Below are positions 7,263 through 15,371 of a DNA stretch of 26,275 nucleotides, in pieces. Source of the DNA: JACJWR01 sp964556255. GTDB lineage: Bacteria; Actinomycetota; Actinomycetes; S36-B12; UBA10799. The notes beneath the pieces are model-generated. The model searched no databases. It worked only from the letters and a program-made list of their open reading frames with translations, and was not told the DNA's origin. The translations under genes and the position numbers were made by a program. How positions within the stretch are numbered: position 1 is the stretch's first letter; every line of letters starts with the position of its first letter. The DNA lies in contig CAZKVQ010000042.1 of assembly GCA_964556255.1 (NCBI GenBank), positions 1 to 26,275 on the forward strand. Reading direction: 5' to 3'.

Positions 7263-8644
7263 CCGTGCTTGGCCCACATGGCCCTGTGCGCACCCGGGAA
7301 GACCCGTCCCAGCACCGGCCCGCGCAGCAGGATGATCACCAGCACGATCTGGGCGTAGCCCGGGTTGTCCGAGATCGAGACCAGCACGATTCCGACAAGG
7401 AAAGCCACGGCGGCCCACACCGTTCGGGCAATGGAATAGCGCGCGACAACGGGCAGCTCACGGGTCAAGGTCAGGGCTGTCGTGCGAGCGCCGTATACCC
7501 GCATGGCCGTGAGGAAGACGCACACGAGGAACAGCATCGAGAAGTAGAAGATCCACGCTGGAGCACTGTCACCGACGCGGTTGACCAGTTCGACCGGCAG
7601 TGGCAGCACAGCGATGAAGAGCAGGAAGAACAGATTGAGCCAGATCAGGATCGAGTCGGTACCTTGCACCACTTCGAAAGTGTGCACGTGGGTGATCCAG
7701 TAGATACCGATGAAGGCGAAGGTCGTCAGATACGTCGCCCAGGGAACCGTGCCCAGGTTGTCCCAGATGGCCTCGTTGGTGAGGGTGACGCCGCGCGGGG
7801 GTGGCTGCAGTTGCAAGGCAAGGATGGTCACGGCAATAGCGAAGACGCCGTCGGTGAAAGCACACAGTCGGACGATGTCGCTTCCATTGCGCACACGTTC
7901 CAGCAGGCTGCGCACCCGAACATCCCGCTCGTCCTTCCGACGCGCAACATCCTCGGCGTCTGGTGGCGTGTACACCGCCTGATTCGGGGTCGGCCATCGC
8001 AGCCTCACCAGCGCAGGCACGATGATCAGCAGTGAACCGCACGCCATCGCCGCGTAGCACCAGCCGACGCTGTTGATCCGCCAACTCACCAGCGCGAACG
8101 CCAGGGCCACCGCCAGGACGGCAGCAACGCCGAGGGAGTACGCCCGAAAGGCGGACTTCGTCTCCTGGGGAAGGTTGGGGATGACAAGGTCCTGGCGCAG
8201 GGCCACCTCCCAGATGGCGACCAGCAGCAGAGCGATCAGCAGCAGAGGCACCATCAGACAGACGAAGCCAAGACCGAGCCCGAAGCCTCGACCGACGATT
8301 CCAGCGGGATACGGCAACAGAGCGACGAAGGCGAGCAGAACCAGGTTGAGCACGTTCAGCACACTGGAGCGACTCTTGATGAATCTGAACATCTGGTGGT
8401 GGCGGGACCACAGGAAGCCCACCATCAGGAAGGTCCCGGCGTAGGCCGCGTAGTCACTGACATGGCTCTCCAGGAAGGAAGAGACCGATGTCTCGTGCGT
8501 GACGACCGACTCCGGGACGTCGCCGAGGTCCAGCGCCAGGAACGTGATGGCGATGCCGAACAGCGCGTCGCTGAAACCCATCAAACGTTCGGTCGGTTCG
8601 ACCGAGGTGTCCACACTGCTCAGTTGCACGGTCTCGGTGGCCAT
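7244..8644 (-). CDS. Tandem-fused TMEM175-family (DUF1211) cation channel protein
   Basis: The 466-residue membrane protein carries two complete DUF1211/TMEM175 repeats of about six helices each. The signature at the end of the first helix appears twice: GFSDALFGIAITFLALDL (residues 23-40) and AFTDGVFAIAVTILALQL (from about 262). A charged linker with RRKDERDVRVRSLLERV lies between them. Bacterial TMEM175 proteins are usually single-repeat tetramers conducting K+; animal lysosomal TMEM175 is a two-repeat dimer. Here the fused arrangement occurs in a bacterium, and the second copy has FTD instead of FSD. The start ATG is 6 nt after a TAGGGT box, suggesting a leaderless mRNA. It is divergent from the K+-channel-like gene, sharing a 127-bp control region. 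Confidence 0.88.
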   Translation of the reverse strand: MATETVQLSSVDTSVEPTERLMGFSDALFGIAITFLALDLGDVPESVVTHETSVSSFLESHVSDYAAYAGTFLMVGFLWSRHHQMFRFIKSRSSVLNVLNLVLLAFVALLPYPAGIVGRGFGLGLGFVCLMVPLLLIALLLVAIWEVALRQDLVIPNLPQETKSAFRAYSLGVAAVLAVALAFALVSWRINSVGWCYAAMACGSLLIIVPALVRLRWPTPNQAVYTPPDAEDVARRKDERDVRVRSLLERVRNGSDIVRLCAFTDGVFAIAVTILALQLQPPPRGVTLTNEAIWDNLGTVPWATYLTTFAFIGIYWITHVHTFEVVQGTDSILIWLNLFFLLFIAVLPLPVELVNRVGDSAPAWIFYFSMLFLVCVFLTAMRVYGARTTALTLTRELPVVARYSIARTVWAAVAFLVGIVLVSISDNPGYAQIVLVIILLRGPVLGRVFPGAHRAMWAKHGESTRR

Positions 8645-8650
8645 AACGGC

Positions 8651-8656
8651 ACCCTA
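8651..8656 (-). promoter_or_regulatory. -10 box, leaderless-type promoter of the TMEM175-type gene
   Basis: On the minus strand TAGGGT is followed by exactly 6 nt and then the ATG at 8644. The spacing implies transcription starting at the start codon. No consensus -35 is visible. Confidence 0.55.
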
Positions 8657-8713
8657 GGACGCTGCGGCCAGACCGCGGGTGCGATCGGGACCCTGTCGGA
8701 GCGCAGGATGCCC

Positions 8714-8719
8714 TAGAGT
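8714..8719 (+). promoter_or_regulatory. -10 box of the channel-like / oxidoreductase operon
   Basis: TAGAGT is identical to the boxes at 13685-13690 and 17763-17768, but here it lies 52 nt before the start codon. The mRNA would therefore have a leader with a GAGGAG ribosome site. Confidence 0.45.
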
Positions 8720-8771
8720 GGCGCGGCCGATCGCCTGAGGCCGGCGGGAAGCGGGAGTGCGAGGAGTGGTC

Positions 8772-10034
8772 ATGTCGACGTTCGTCCGCGTGGTAGCCGT
8801 GGTCCTCGGCGCCGTACTTTTCGGCGCCACCATCCACGCGATCCTGGCCAACATGCTGGTGCCTCGACCCCGGCAAGCACTCATCGGAAAGCTGGCAACC
8901 GCTCCCACCTGGAGAACGTTCCGGTGGCTCGCCTTCCGGCGGTCGAGCTACGTCAGCCGGGACGCGTTGCTCGCCGCAAGCGGGCCGGTCACGGTTCTCG
9001 TGCAGCTGGTTGTGTTCGTGCTCGCCTTCGTCATCGCCTCAGCGCTGCTCGTCTACGGATTCACTGGCCGAGGCATCACGCGGTCGCTGTACGAAGCCGG
9101 CTCCGCCTTGCTCACCCTCGGAATAGTGGAACCCGCCAGTGTCGGCGCGGTCACCGTGGGTCTCATCACGGCCTTCGTAGGGTTGGTGGTTGTCGCGATT
9201 CTCATCGGCTACCTGATGACTCTGTACTCTGCGTACTCCGAACGCGAGAGCGCAGTCGCCCAACTCGGACTGTTAGCCGGCGAACCCGCCTGGGGTCCGG
9301 AGCTGCTCTGCCGCTCGACGCTCTTGGGGAACACCAACCGGTCCCATATCTACGACCGGTGGACGGATTGGACCTCGGACGTTCGACTGAGCCATACGCT
9401 CTACCCGATCCTCAACCAGTTCCGCTCCTCCCAACCCAGAAGACATTGGCTCACGACCCTGATCGCCGTGCTAGACGCCGCGGCCCTGGAATTGACCACC
9501 CTCGCGCCGAGTGCCAACCGCACCGCGCTGGTTCGGCTGCTCGCCGAGGGGACAGAGACCCTGAGTTCCCTTCGGGCTGCTACCCCACCCGCCAAAGATC
9601 GCGGGAGCCACCCCCCGCCCGATGCTGCCCCGGAAACCAACGCCCGCTGGGTGCTTGCCGGATCCAGCACGGCTGAGTCCGCGGTGATGGCGGCGATCAC
9701 AGCCGATGCTCAGGCCTCGCTGATAGGACCCAACGTGGCGGAGGCCGCCCGGCGGATCGACGACCCCGGGATCACCCGTGATCAGTGGGCATATGCCTGT
9801 GAGGTCCTGAGAGCCGCCGGACTTGACCTGCAGGCCGACACGGACACGGCCTGGCACGCCTTCAGCACCATTCGGGCGTCCTACGCCTATAACGCCTACG
9901 CCATGGCCCAGGAGGTTTACGCAGCCCCAGCGCCATGGTCCGGCCCCCGCAGTCCTGACACCCCCGTGGTGTGGCCCAACCTCGCCAGCGAGCGGTTCCG
10001 CGCTGACCAGAACGACGAACGGAGGGAACAATGA
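8772..10034 (+). CDS. Two-pore-domain K+-channel-like membrane protein with degenerate filter
   Basis: The 420-residue protein has N-terminal helices near residues 5-25, 70-93 and 122-150. A re-entrant pore-like segment reads SALLTLGIVEP at about residues 111-121. The large soluble C-terminal domain contains the RWTDWTSDVRLSHTLYPIL and RRHWLTTLIAVLDAAALEL segments typical of actinobacterial 'potassium channel family' proteins. In relatives the pore reads TLGxGDxTP; here T115-L-G-I-V-E-P lacks the Gly-Asp, so K+ selectivity or channel function is doubtful. ATG 8772 follows GAGGAG at about 5 nt; GTG 8757 is a weaker alternative. Its stop overlaps the next gene's ATG by 4 nt (ATGA), implying coupled translation with an NAD(P)H oxidoreductase. 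Confidence 0.8.
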   Translation: MSTFVRVVAVVLGAVLFGATIHAILANMLVPRPRQALIGKLATAPTWRTFRWLAFRRSSYVSRDALLAASGPVTVLVQLVVFVLAFVIASALLVYGFTGRGITRSLYEAGSALLTLGIVEPASVGAVTVGLITAFVGLVVVAILIGYLMTLYSAYSERESAVAQLGLLAGEPAWGPELLCRSTLLGNTNRSHIYDRWTDWTSDVRLSHTLYPILNQFRSSQPRRHWLTTLIAVLDAAALELTTLAPSANRTALVRLLAEGTETLSSLRAATPPAKDRGSHPPPDAAPETNARWVLAGSSTAESAVMAAITADAQASLIGPNVAEAARRIDDPGITRDQWAYACEVLRAAGLDLQADTDTAWHAFSTIRASYAYNAYAMAQEVYAAPAPWSGPRSPDTPVVWPNLASERFRADQNDERREQ

Positions 10035-11008
10035 AGGCGATCACCCAGGACCGCTATGGCCCGGCGGAGGTGCTCGAGCTGCGCGAAGTCGCCCGCCCCA
10101 CGATCAAGGATGACGAAGTCCTCGTCGAGGTCCGGGCAGCCGGCGTGGATCCTGGGGTCTGGCACTTGATGACCGGTAGGCCTTACATGATCCGGGCCAT
10201 GGGATTTGGTGTGACGAAGCCGAAGGTCGCAGTTCGGGGACGCGATGTCGCCGGTGTGGTCGCCGCGGTGGGCACGCGAGTGACCCGCTTCTCCCCCGGC
10301 GACGAGGTGTACGGCACCAGCGAGAGCGGCTCCTTCGCGGAGTATGCGACGGCACCTGACAAGCAACTCGCCCATAAGCCGGCCAACGCCACGTTCGAGC
10401 AAGCGGCGGTCACTCCGATCTCGGGCGGTACCGCGCTCCAGGCCGTCCGCGACAGCGGTGAGGTGGAGTCGGGTCAGCAGGTTCTCGTCATCGGTGCGGC
10501 CGGCGGAGTGGGTGCCTTCGCCGTGCAGATCGCCAAGGCTACGGGCGCCCACGTCACTGGCGTCTGTAGCACCGCGAAGATCGACTTGGTGAGGTCCCTT
10601 GGCGCCGCTGACGTCATCGACTACACCCGGCGGGAGGTCGACCAGGGCGGCGCCCGGTATGACGTCATCATCGACACGGCGGGCAACCGCCGACTGTCCC
10701 TGCTCCGACGCGCGATGACTCCGAAGGGGACGCTGGTGCTGGTCGGCGGCGAGCACGGCGGTGGCCCCCTGCTCGGCGGCTTCGACCGACAACTCAGGGC
10801 ACCGATCGCCTCCCTGTTTGTCGGTCAGAAGCTCAAAGCCCTGGTGGCCAAGGAACGTGCCGAGGATCTGGAAGCCCTGACCCGTCTCATCGAGTCGGGT
10901 GACATCACCCCGATGGTCGGGCGGACCTACTCCTTGTCCGCGGCTGCTGATGCGATCAACTACGTCGCGGACGGCCATGCCGGCGGCAAGGTAGCGCTCA
11001 CCGTCTGA
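10031..11008 (+). CDS. Zinc-independent NAD(P)-dependent MDR oxidoreductase (quinone-reductase-like)
   Basis: The 325-residue protein covers a full medium-chain dehydrogenase/reductase. The N-terminal GroES-like domain (residues 25-115) has GRDVAGVVAAVG and FSPGDEVYG. The Rossmann domain has the zeta-crystallin-type AAGGVGAFAVQIAK near residues 156-169. The catalytic and structural zinc cysteine ligands are absent, placing it with quinone oxidoreductases and enoyl reductases rather than zinc alcohol dehydrogenases. It likely reduces quinones or enones with NADPH; the substrate is unknown. GGAGG lies 5 nt before the ATG, which overlaps the stop of the channel-like gene, so both are in one operon. 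A hairpin follows the stop at 11010-11035. Confidence 0.88.
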   Translation: MKAITQDRYGPAEVLELREVARPTIKDDEVLVEVRAAGVDPGVWHLMTGRPYMIRAMGFGVTKPKVAVRGRDVAGVVAAVGTRVTRFSPGDEVYGTSESGSFAEYATAPDKQLAHKPANATFEQAAVTPISGGTALQAVRDSGEVESGQQVLVIGAAGGVGAFAVQIAKATGAHVTGVCSTAKIDLVRSLGAADVIDYTRREVDQGGARYDVIIDTAGNRRLSLLRRAMTPKGTLVLVGGEHGGGPLLGGFDRQLRAPIASLFVGQKLKALVAKERAEDLEALTRLIESGDITPMVGRTYSLSAAADAINYVADGHAGGKVALTV

Positions 11009-11009
11009 A

Positions 11010-11035
11010 CGGGCATCACTGCCGGCGGATGCCTG
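11010..11035. terminator. Hairpin terminator between convergent genes
   Basis: GGCATC (11012-11017) pairs with GATGCC (11028-11033) around a 10-nt loop, extended by a G-T and a C-G pair. It lies directly after the stop of the MDR gene, in a 47-bp convergent gap. Confidence 0.5.
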
Positions 11036-11055
11036 AGCCACACCCGGTGCAGATG

Positions 11056-11571
11056 TCAGGACTTCACGTAGACGTAGAAGTCCTTGGCTCCGTCGGAGGT
11101 GTCCACGTTGCGCATGATCTCGATCGTGTGACCTTTGATCGTGTAGGTCTTGCGCTCGAGCGCTGAGTAGTTGTGGCTCTGACCGTCGACAGTCGCGCTT
11201 GGCCATCCGATGGCGGCGTTCTCGAACTCCATGTCGACCTTGGTGCCGTCGCCGAACTTGATCCAAGTCGTCAGGTCGGTTCCCCAGTTGCTGTCCTGAC
11301 CGGCGTGGGTCCATCCGGACGGAAGCGTCCAGTAGTAGTTGCCGGTGGTCCACTTGCTCGAGTCGTAGAGGTGGATGTCGCTATTGGTCTGGTTGAAGAC
11401 CAGCCAGCGACTGTCACCGGCGATCATCTTGGCGGGTTGCTCTTGCGGTGGTGCGCTGGTCGCCGCACTGGCAGCGCCCGCGCCGGTTGCGATGGCAACG
11501 GCCGCTAGCGCGGCGACCGCCGCTCCGCGGCCGATACCGACACGTGCACTCGACTGGGTTCCGAACTTCAT
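11056..11571 (-). CDS. Small secreted protein, function unknown, under a palindromic operator
   Basis: The 171-residue protein has a Sec signal peptide: MKFGTQSSARVGIGR, then an Ala/Val-rich helix at residues 16-36, with cleavage probably near GAASA-A around 37. The mature domain of about 135 residues is rich in Trp, Tyr, Asp and Asn (WLVFNQTNSDIHLYDSSKW, later ALERKTYTIKGHTIEI), has no cysteine and looks all-beta. No family is recognised; a loose resemblance to the secreted protein at 6776-7216 is noted. ATG 11571 is chosen because GGAGGAG lies 6 nt upstream. The longer frame would start inside that ribosome site. A promoter with a perfect 13-bp palindrome in its spacer lies about 55-80 bp upstream, so expression is probably repressor-controlled. 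Confidence 0.8.
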   Translation of the reverse strand: MKFGTQSSARVGIGRGAAVAALAAVAIATGAGAASAATSAPPQEQPAKMIAGDSRWLVFNQTNSDIHLYDSSKWTTGNYYWTLPSGWTHAGQDSNWGTDLTTWIKFGDGTKVDMEFENAAIGWPSATVDGQSHNYSALERKTYTIKGHTIEIMRNVDTSDGAKDFYVYVKS

Positions 11572-11622
11572 CAGGATCTCCTCCACTTGGTCTCACACCG
11601 GCGGTCGGTGCGACTGGGCGGA

Positions 11623-11651
11623 GTTATACCCGGACAGTGTCCGTATTAAAC
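11623..11651 (-). promoter_or_regulatory. Promoter of the secreted protein gene
   Basis: On the minus strand a good -10, TATAAC (11623-11628), is preceded by a 17-bp spacer and a weak -35, GTTTAA (11646-11651). The leader to the ATG would be about 45 nt. Confidence 0.5.
11631..11643. promoter_or_regulatory. 13-bp palindromic operator, TetR-type
   Basis: CGGACAGTGTCCG is a perfect inverted repeat (6-bp arms around one base) placed inside the -10/-35 spacer of the secreted-protein promoter. GGACAnTGTCC-like palindromes are common targets of TetR-family repressors. No TetR gene occurs in the window. Confidence 0.5.
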
Positions 11652-11662
11652 CGAATTCTCGA

Positions 11663-13678
11663 TCAGATCGAAGCCGCGACCTCAGTGCCCTGCTTGATAG
11701 CCCGTTTGGCATCCAACTCGGCGGCGACGTCGGCTCCCCCGATCAGGTAGGTCTCGACGCCGCTGGAAGTGAGCTCGTCGTAGAGATCCCGACGCGACTC
11801 CTGCCCGGTGCAGAGCACGATGCTGTCGACCGCGAGCGTCGCGACCGTGCCGTCGACCGAGATGTGCAGTCCCTCATCGTCGATGCCGAGGTACTCCACA
11901 CCCGGTTGCATCACAACCCCCCGCTTGATCAGCTCGAGCCGATGGATCCAACCGGTGGTCTTGCCGAGGCCAGCGCCCACCTTCGTCGTCTTGCGCTGCA
12001 GCAGCGTCACCTCCCTGGGGGAGGAATCGGGCTCGGCAACGGTCAAGCCACCCGCTTCCCGGTAGGACGTGTCGACCCCCCAGGATTCGAAGAAGGCCGG
12101 CACGTTGGTGCTCGTATGTTGGCCGGCATCGGTGAGGTACTCGGCAACATCGAACCCGATCCCGCCGGCTCCGAGGATGGCCACCCGCCGACCAACTTCC
12201 ACCTCGCCGCGAAGCACCTGCAGGTAGGTGGCGACGCAAGGATGGTCCACACCCGGGATGTCCGGAACCCGGGGCGTGACTCCGGTGGCGAGCACCACTG
12301 CGTCGAAGTCGGCCAGCACCTCCGGCGTCGCGGCCGTGTCCAGTCGGATATCCACACCGGTCTCGTCCAGCCGCACCCCGAAGTAGCGCAGGGTCTCGTC
12401 GAACTCGCCCTTACCCGGCACCAACCGTGCAATCAGCAGCTGGCCACCGATGCGGTCACCGGCCTCGAACAGCGTGACATCATGGCCCCGCTCGGCCGCT
12501 GTCACCGCGCATGCCATGCCGGCCGGTCCGGAACCGACGACCGCGACCCTCCGGCGCACCGGTGCCCGCTCGATCACGAGTTCGGTCTCGTGGCAGGCCA
12601 GCGGGTTGACGAGGCAGGATGTGATCTTGAGTTGGAAGGTGTGGTCCAGGCATGCCTGGTTGCAGGCGATGCAGGTGTTGATTGTGTCGGGGCGGCCGGC
12701 AGCAGCCTTGGCCACGAAGTTCGGATCCGCGAGCATGGGGCGCGCAAGGGAGACCATGTCCGCCACCCCGTCGGCCAAGAGTTCCTCGGCCAACTCCGGA
12801 TTGTTGATGCGGTTGGACGTGACCACCGGAATACTCACGGCATCCCTGACCTTGGCGGTCACCCAGGTGTAAGCGCCGCGGGGCACCGGCATGGCGATCG
12901 TCGGGATCCGCGCCTCATGCCAGCCGATGCCGGTGTTCAGGATGGTCGCGCCCGCCTCCTCGATGGCCACCGCCAACTCACGCACCTCCTCCAACGTCGA
13001 CCCGTCGGGCACGAGATCGAGCATGGACAGCCGGTAGATGATGATGAACTCCTCACCGACCCGTTCTCGGATGCGGCGCACGATCTCCACCGGGAAGCGC
13101 ATCCGATTCGGGTAGTCGCCACCCCATTCATCGGTGCGATGGTTGGTTGCGCGCACGATGAATTCGTTGATCAGATAGCCCTCCGAACCCATCACCTCAA
13201 TGCCGTCATAGCCAGCCTGCTGGGCCAACTCCGCGGTCGTGACGAAGTCCTCGATCGTCCGCTCGACCTCCTCGGAGGTCAATTCCCGCGGGACCGCCGG
13301 ACTGATCGGCGCCTTGATCGAGCTGGGCGCCACTAGATCCGGGTGGTAGGCGTAGCGACCGAAGTGAAGGATCTGCATGGCGATCCGACCCCCGGCCTGG
13401 TGCACGGCCTCGGTGACGACCCGGTGCCCGGCAAGCTCGTCCTCGCTGGAGAGTTTCGCCCCGCCCGGATACGGCCGCGCCTCATCGTTGGGTGCGATGC
13501 CGCCGGTGACGATGAGGCCTACCCCGCCCCGCGCGCGCTCGGCGTAGAAGGCAGCCATCCGTTCAAATCCGCCGGGCGCCTCTTCCAGGCCAACATGCAT
13601 GGATCCCATCAGCACCCGATTGGGCAGCCTCACGAAACCGAGATCGAGCGGGGAGAGCAGGTTCGGGTATGCGGTCAT
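11663..13678 (-). CDS. fadH: NADPH 2,4-dienoyl-CoA reductase (FadH-type)
   Basis: The 671-residue protein matches the three-part FadH layout and length. An old-yellow-enzyme TIM barrel that binds FMN (residues 1-330) has the SEGYLINEF Tyr and the GIGWHEARIPTIA His. A 4Fe-4S cluster is formed by CIACNQAC plus a later SCLVNP Cys (about 335-355). FAD and NADPH domains follow, with VVGSGPAGMACA and ILGAGGIGFDVAEY. The enzyme reduces 2,4-dienoyl-CoA during beta-oxidation of unsaturated fatty acids. Close homologues act on other enones, so the substrate is not certain. ATG 13678 is preferred over GTG 13684 because TAGAGT lies exactly 6 nt before it, giving a leaderless mRNA. It follows the lipid-kinase/hydrolase/MFS operon on the same strand, with its own promoter. 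Confidence 0.9.
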   Translation of the reverse strand: MTAYPNLLSPLDLGFVRLPNRVLMGSMHVGLEEAPGGFERMAAFYAERARGGVGLIVTGGIAPNDEARPYPGGAKLSSEDELAGHRVVTEAVHQAGGRIAMQILHFGRYAYHPDLVAPSSIKAPISPAVPRELTSEEVERTIEDFVTTAELAQQAGYDGIEVMGSEGYLINEFIVRATNHRTDEWGGDYPNRMRFPVEIVRRIRERVGEEFIIIYRLSMLDLVPDGSTLEEVRELAVAIEEAGATILNTGIGWHEARIPTIAMPVPRGAYTWVTAKVRDAVSIPVVTSNRINNPELAEELLADGVADMVSLARPMLADPNFVAKAAAGRPDTINTCIACNQACLDHTFQLKITSCLVNPLACHETELVIERAPVRRRVAVVGSGPAGMACAVTAAERGHDVTLFEAGDRIGGQLLIARLVPGKGEFDETLRYFGVRLDETGVDIRLDTAATPEVLADFDAVVLATGVTPRVPDIPGVDHPCVATYLQVLRGEVEVGRRVAILGAGGIGFDVAEYLTDAGQHTSTNVPAFFESWGVDTSYREAGGLTVAEPDSSPREVTLLQRKTTKVGAGLGKTTGWIHRLELIKRGVVMQPGVEYLGIDDEGLHISVDGTVATLAVDSIVLCTGQESRRDLYDELTSSGVETYLIGGADVAAELDAKRAIKQGTEVAASI

Positions 13679-13684
13679 GGCCAC

Positions 13685-13690
13685 ACTCTA
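13685..13690 (-). promoter_or_regulatory. -10 box, leaderless-type promoter of fadH
   Basis: TAGAGT on the minus strand sits 6 nt before ATG 13678. The alternative GTG start at 13684 would fall immediately next to the box, upstream of the expected transcription start, so the box decides the start codon. Confidence 0.6.
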
Positions 13691-13751
13691 GGCCGGACCC
13701 GCCAGCGGACCGTGCCCTGCTCCGTCGCTGGCCAGAGCACCGGGGGATTCA

Positions 13752-15371
13752 TCACGCAGCGGCGGAACTGCCCGGCTGGGACGTCGGGATACGCCGAGTG
13801 AAGAACAGCGGTATCAAGGAGATCAGGGCCAGCACCGCGAGTGCAGAGTCCAGCCCCTCGATGCGAGCCGTCCGGTTGGCGTCGACCACGGCGTTGGACA
13901 CCTCGGGACTCGCCCCCGCCCTCGCCAGGTTCTCCTGCAAGGTGGTGTCCGAGATGAAGGGCACGCCACTTGCGAGTTGGACGCTGGCCTGCGACGTCAC
14001 CGAGTCCGGCACCGCCGGATTCTGCTCGATGCCGGACAGGAACGACGCCGAGAGAGCCGCGATGAGCACCGAACCGGCGAGGGCGGTCCCCACCGAGGCG
14101 CCGAGATTGCTCGCGGTGTTCTGCAGGCCGCCCACCTCGCCGCTCTCGCTGTCGGGTACCGACGACACCGTCACCGCGCCCAGCTGCGAGGCCAGCGAGC
14201 CGATGCCGAGGCCGACCAGCAGCATCGGGATCGCGACCACCGAGGCGGGCGCATCGAGATCCACGCCTGCCATCAGCACCAGGATGCCGGCAAGCAGCAT
14301 CAGAATTCCGATCCTCACGAACCTGCGCGGCGAGGCCCGCGGCCAGAACCGCGGGATGCCGGCGGCGGCCACGAGCAGCGCGATCGACAACGGCAACAGC
14401 CGGAGTCCGGTCTGAAGAGCGTCCATCTCCAACACGACCGACAGGAACAGCGGCACGATGAAGAAGACGCCCGACTGCAACAGGAACTGGAAGAAGAACA
14501 GCGTCAGGCCACCCGCGAGTTGCGAATTGCGCAGGATGGTCGGCTTCAGCAGCGGGTCGCCGCCGCGCTTCTGCAGACGCGACTCCCACATCAGGAACAA
14601 CCACACGACAAGCAGACCCGCGACGATCAGCCAGAAGGTAGCCGAGACGCCGAAGAGCGACGCGGCGCCGACATTGGGGCGGATCCAGCCCCACTCGCTG
14701 GATTTCAGGATTCCCAGGACGGCCATGCCCAGCCCGAGGATCGACAGGATGGTGCCGACGAAGTCCAACCGTGTGGTCTGCGCCGGTTTGGCGTCCACCA
14801 TCCGTCGTGCCAGCGTGAGGATCACCACCGCCACCACAACCTCACCGACGAACACCCACCGCCACGAGGCGTAGGTGGTCACCAGGCCACCCAAGATGGG
14901 GCCGACGGCGACCGCGATCGCCGCCGCCGAAGCCACCAGACCGTAGGCCTTCGCGCGGCCCGAAGCCGGCACGTTCGTGGCGACGAGGGCCACGACCGCC
15001 GGCATGATGAGCGCTGCGCCTATCCCCTCCAGCAGCGACCAGCCGATGATGAGCCAGGTCAGCGTCGGAGCCAGTGCGGTCGTCAGGGAGCCCAGCGCGT
15101 AGATGGCGCAGCCGATGCTGAAGGCCCGCCTCCTGCCGATGTTGGTGCCGATCTTGCCGCCGGTGATCATCAGGGTGGCCATCACCAACGTGTACAGGGT
15201 GATCGCGGTCTGCACGCCGGTGACCGTCGTCCCGACGTCTTGGGCGACCTGCGCGATCGAGACGTTCATGACGGAACTGTCCAGCGCCATCAGGAACTGG
15301 GCCGAACACAGGGTGATGAGCACAAGGCCGGCTGCGCCGGTGGCCGACTTCTTCGCTTCGACGGTTGCCAT
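13752..15371 (-). CDS. DHA2-family MFS exporter (EmrB/QacA type)
   Basis: The 539-residue protein has about 14 membrane helices and the drug:H+ antiporter-2 signatures. These are LMALDSSVMNVSIAQ in helix 1 (near residues 28-42), GGKIGTNIGRRR in the loop between helices 2 and 3, and an antiporter-like helix 5 (AVAVGPILGGLV). The segment before the last helix is an extended external loop of about 60 residues. Family members export drugs, dyes or lipids; mycobacterial relatives move lipids. The ATG overlaps the stop of the alpha/beta hydrolase by one base (TGATG) behind GGAGG, so it is the last gene of a coupled three-gene operon with the lipid-kinase-like gene. Export of a product made by those enzymes is inferred. 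Confidence 0.9.
   Translation of the reverse strand: MATVEAKKSATGAAGLVLITLCSAQFLMALDSSVMNVSIAQVAQDVGTTVTGVQTAITLYTLVMATLMITGGKIGTNIGRRRAFSIGCAIYALGSLTTALAPTLTWLIIGWSLLEGIGAALIMPAVVALVATNVPASGRAKAYGLVASAAAIAVAVGPILGGLVTTYASWRWVFVGEVVVAVVILTLARRMVDAKPAQTTRLDFVGTILSILGLGMAVLGILKSSEWGWIRPNVGAASLFGVSATFWLIVAGLLVVWLFLMWESRLQKRGGDPLLKPTILRNSQLAGGLTLFFFQFLLQSGVFFIVPLFLSVVLEMDALQTGLRLLPLSIALLVAAAGIPRFWPRASPRRFVRIGILMLLAGILVLMAGVDLDAPASVVAIPMLLVGLGIGSLASQLGAVTVSSVPDSESGEVGGLQNTASNLGASVGTALAGSVLIAALSASFLSGIEQNPAVPDSVTSQASVQLASGVPFISDTTLQENLARAGASPEVSNAVVDANRTARIEGLDSALAVLALISLIPLFFTRRIPTSQPGSSAAA

Noticed and set aside
11375..13336. Long plus-strand open frame opposite fadH
   Set aside because: It is the antisense of fadH and the secreted protein gene, with Arg/His/Gly-rich composition and no family motif; a high-GC shadow.
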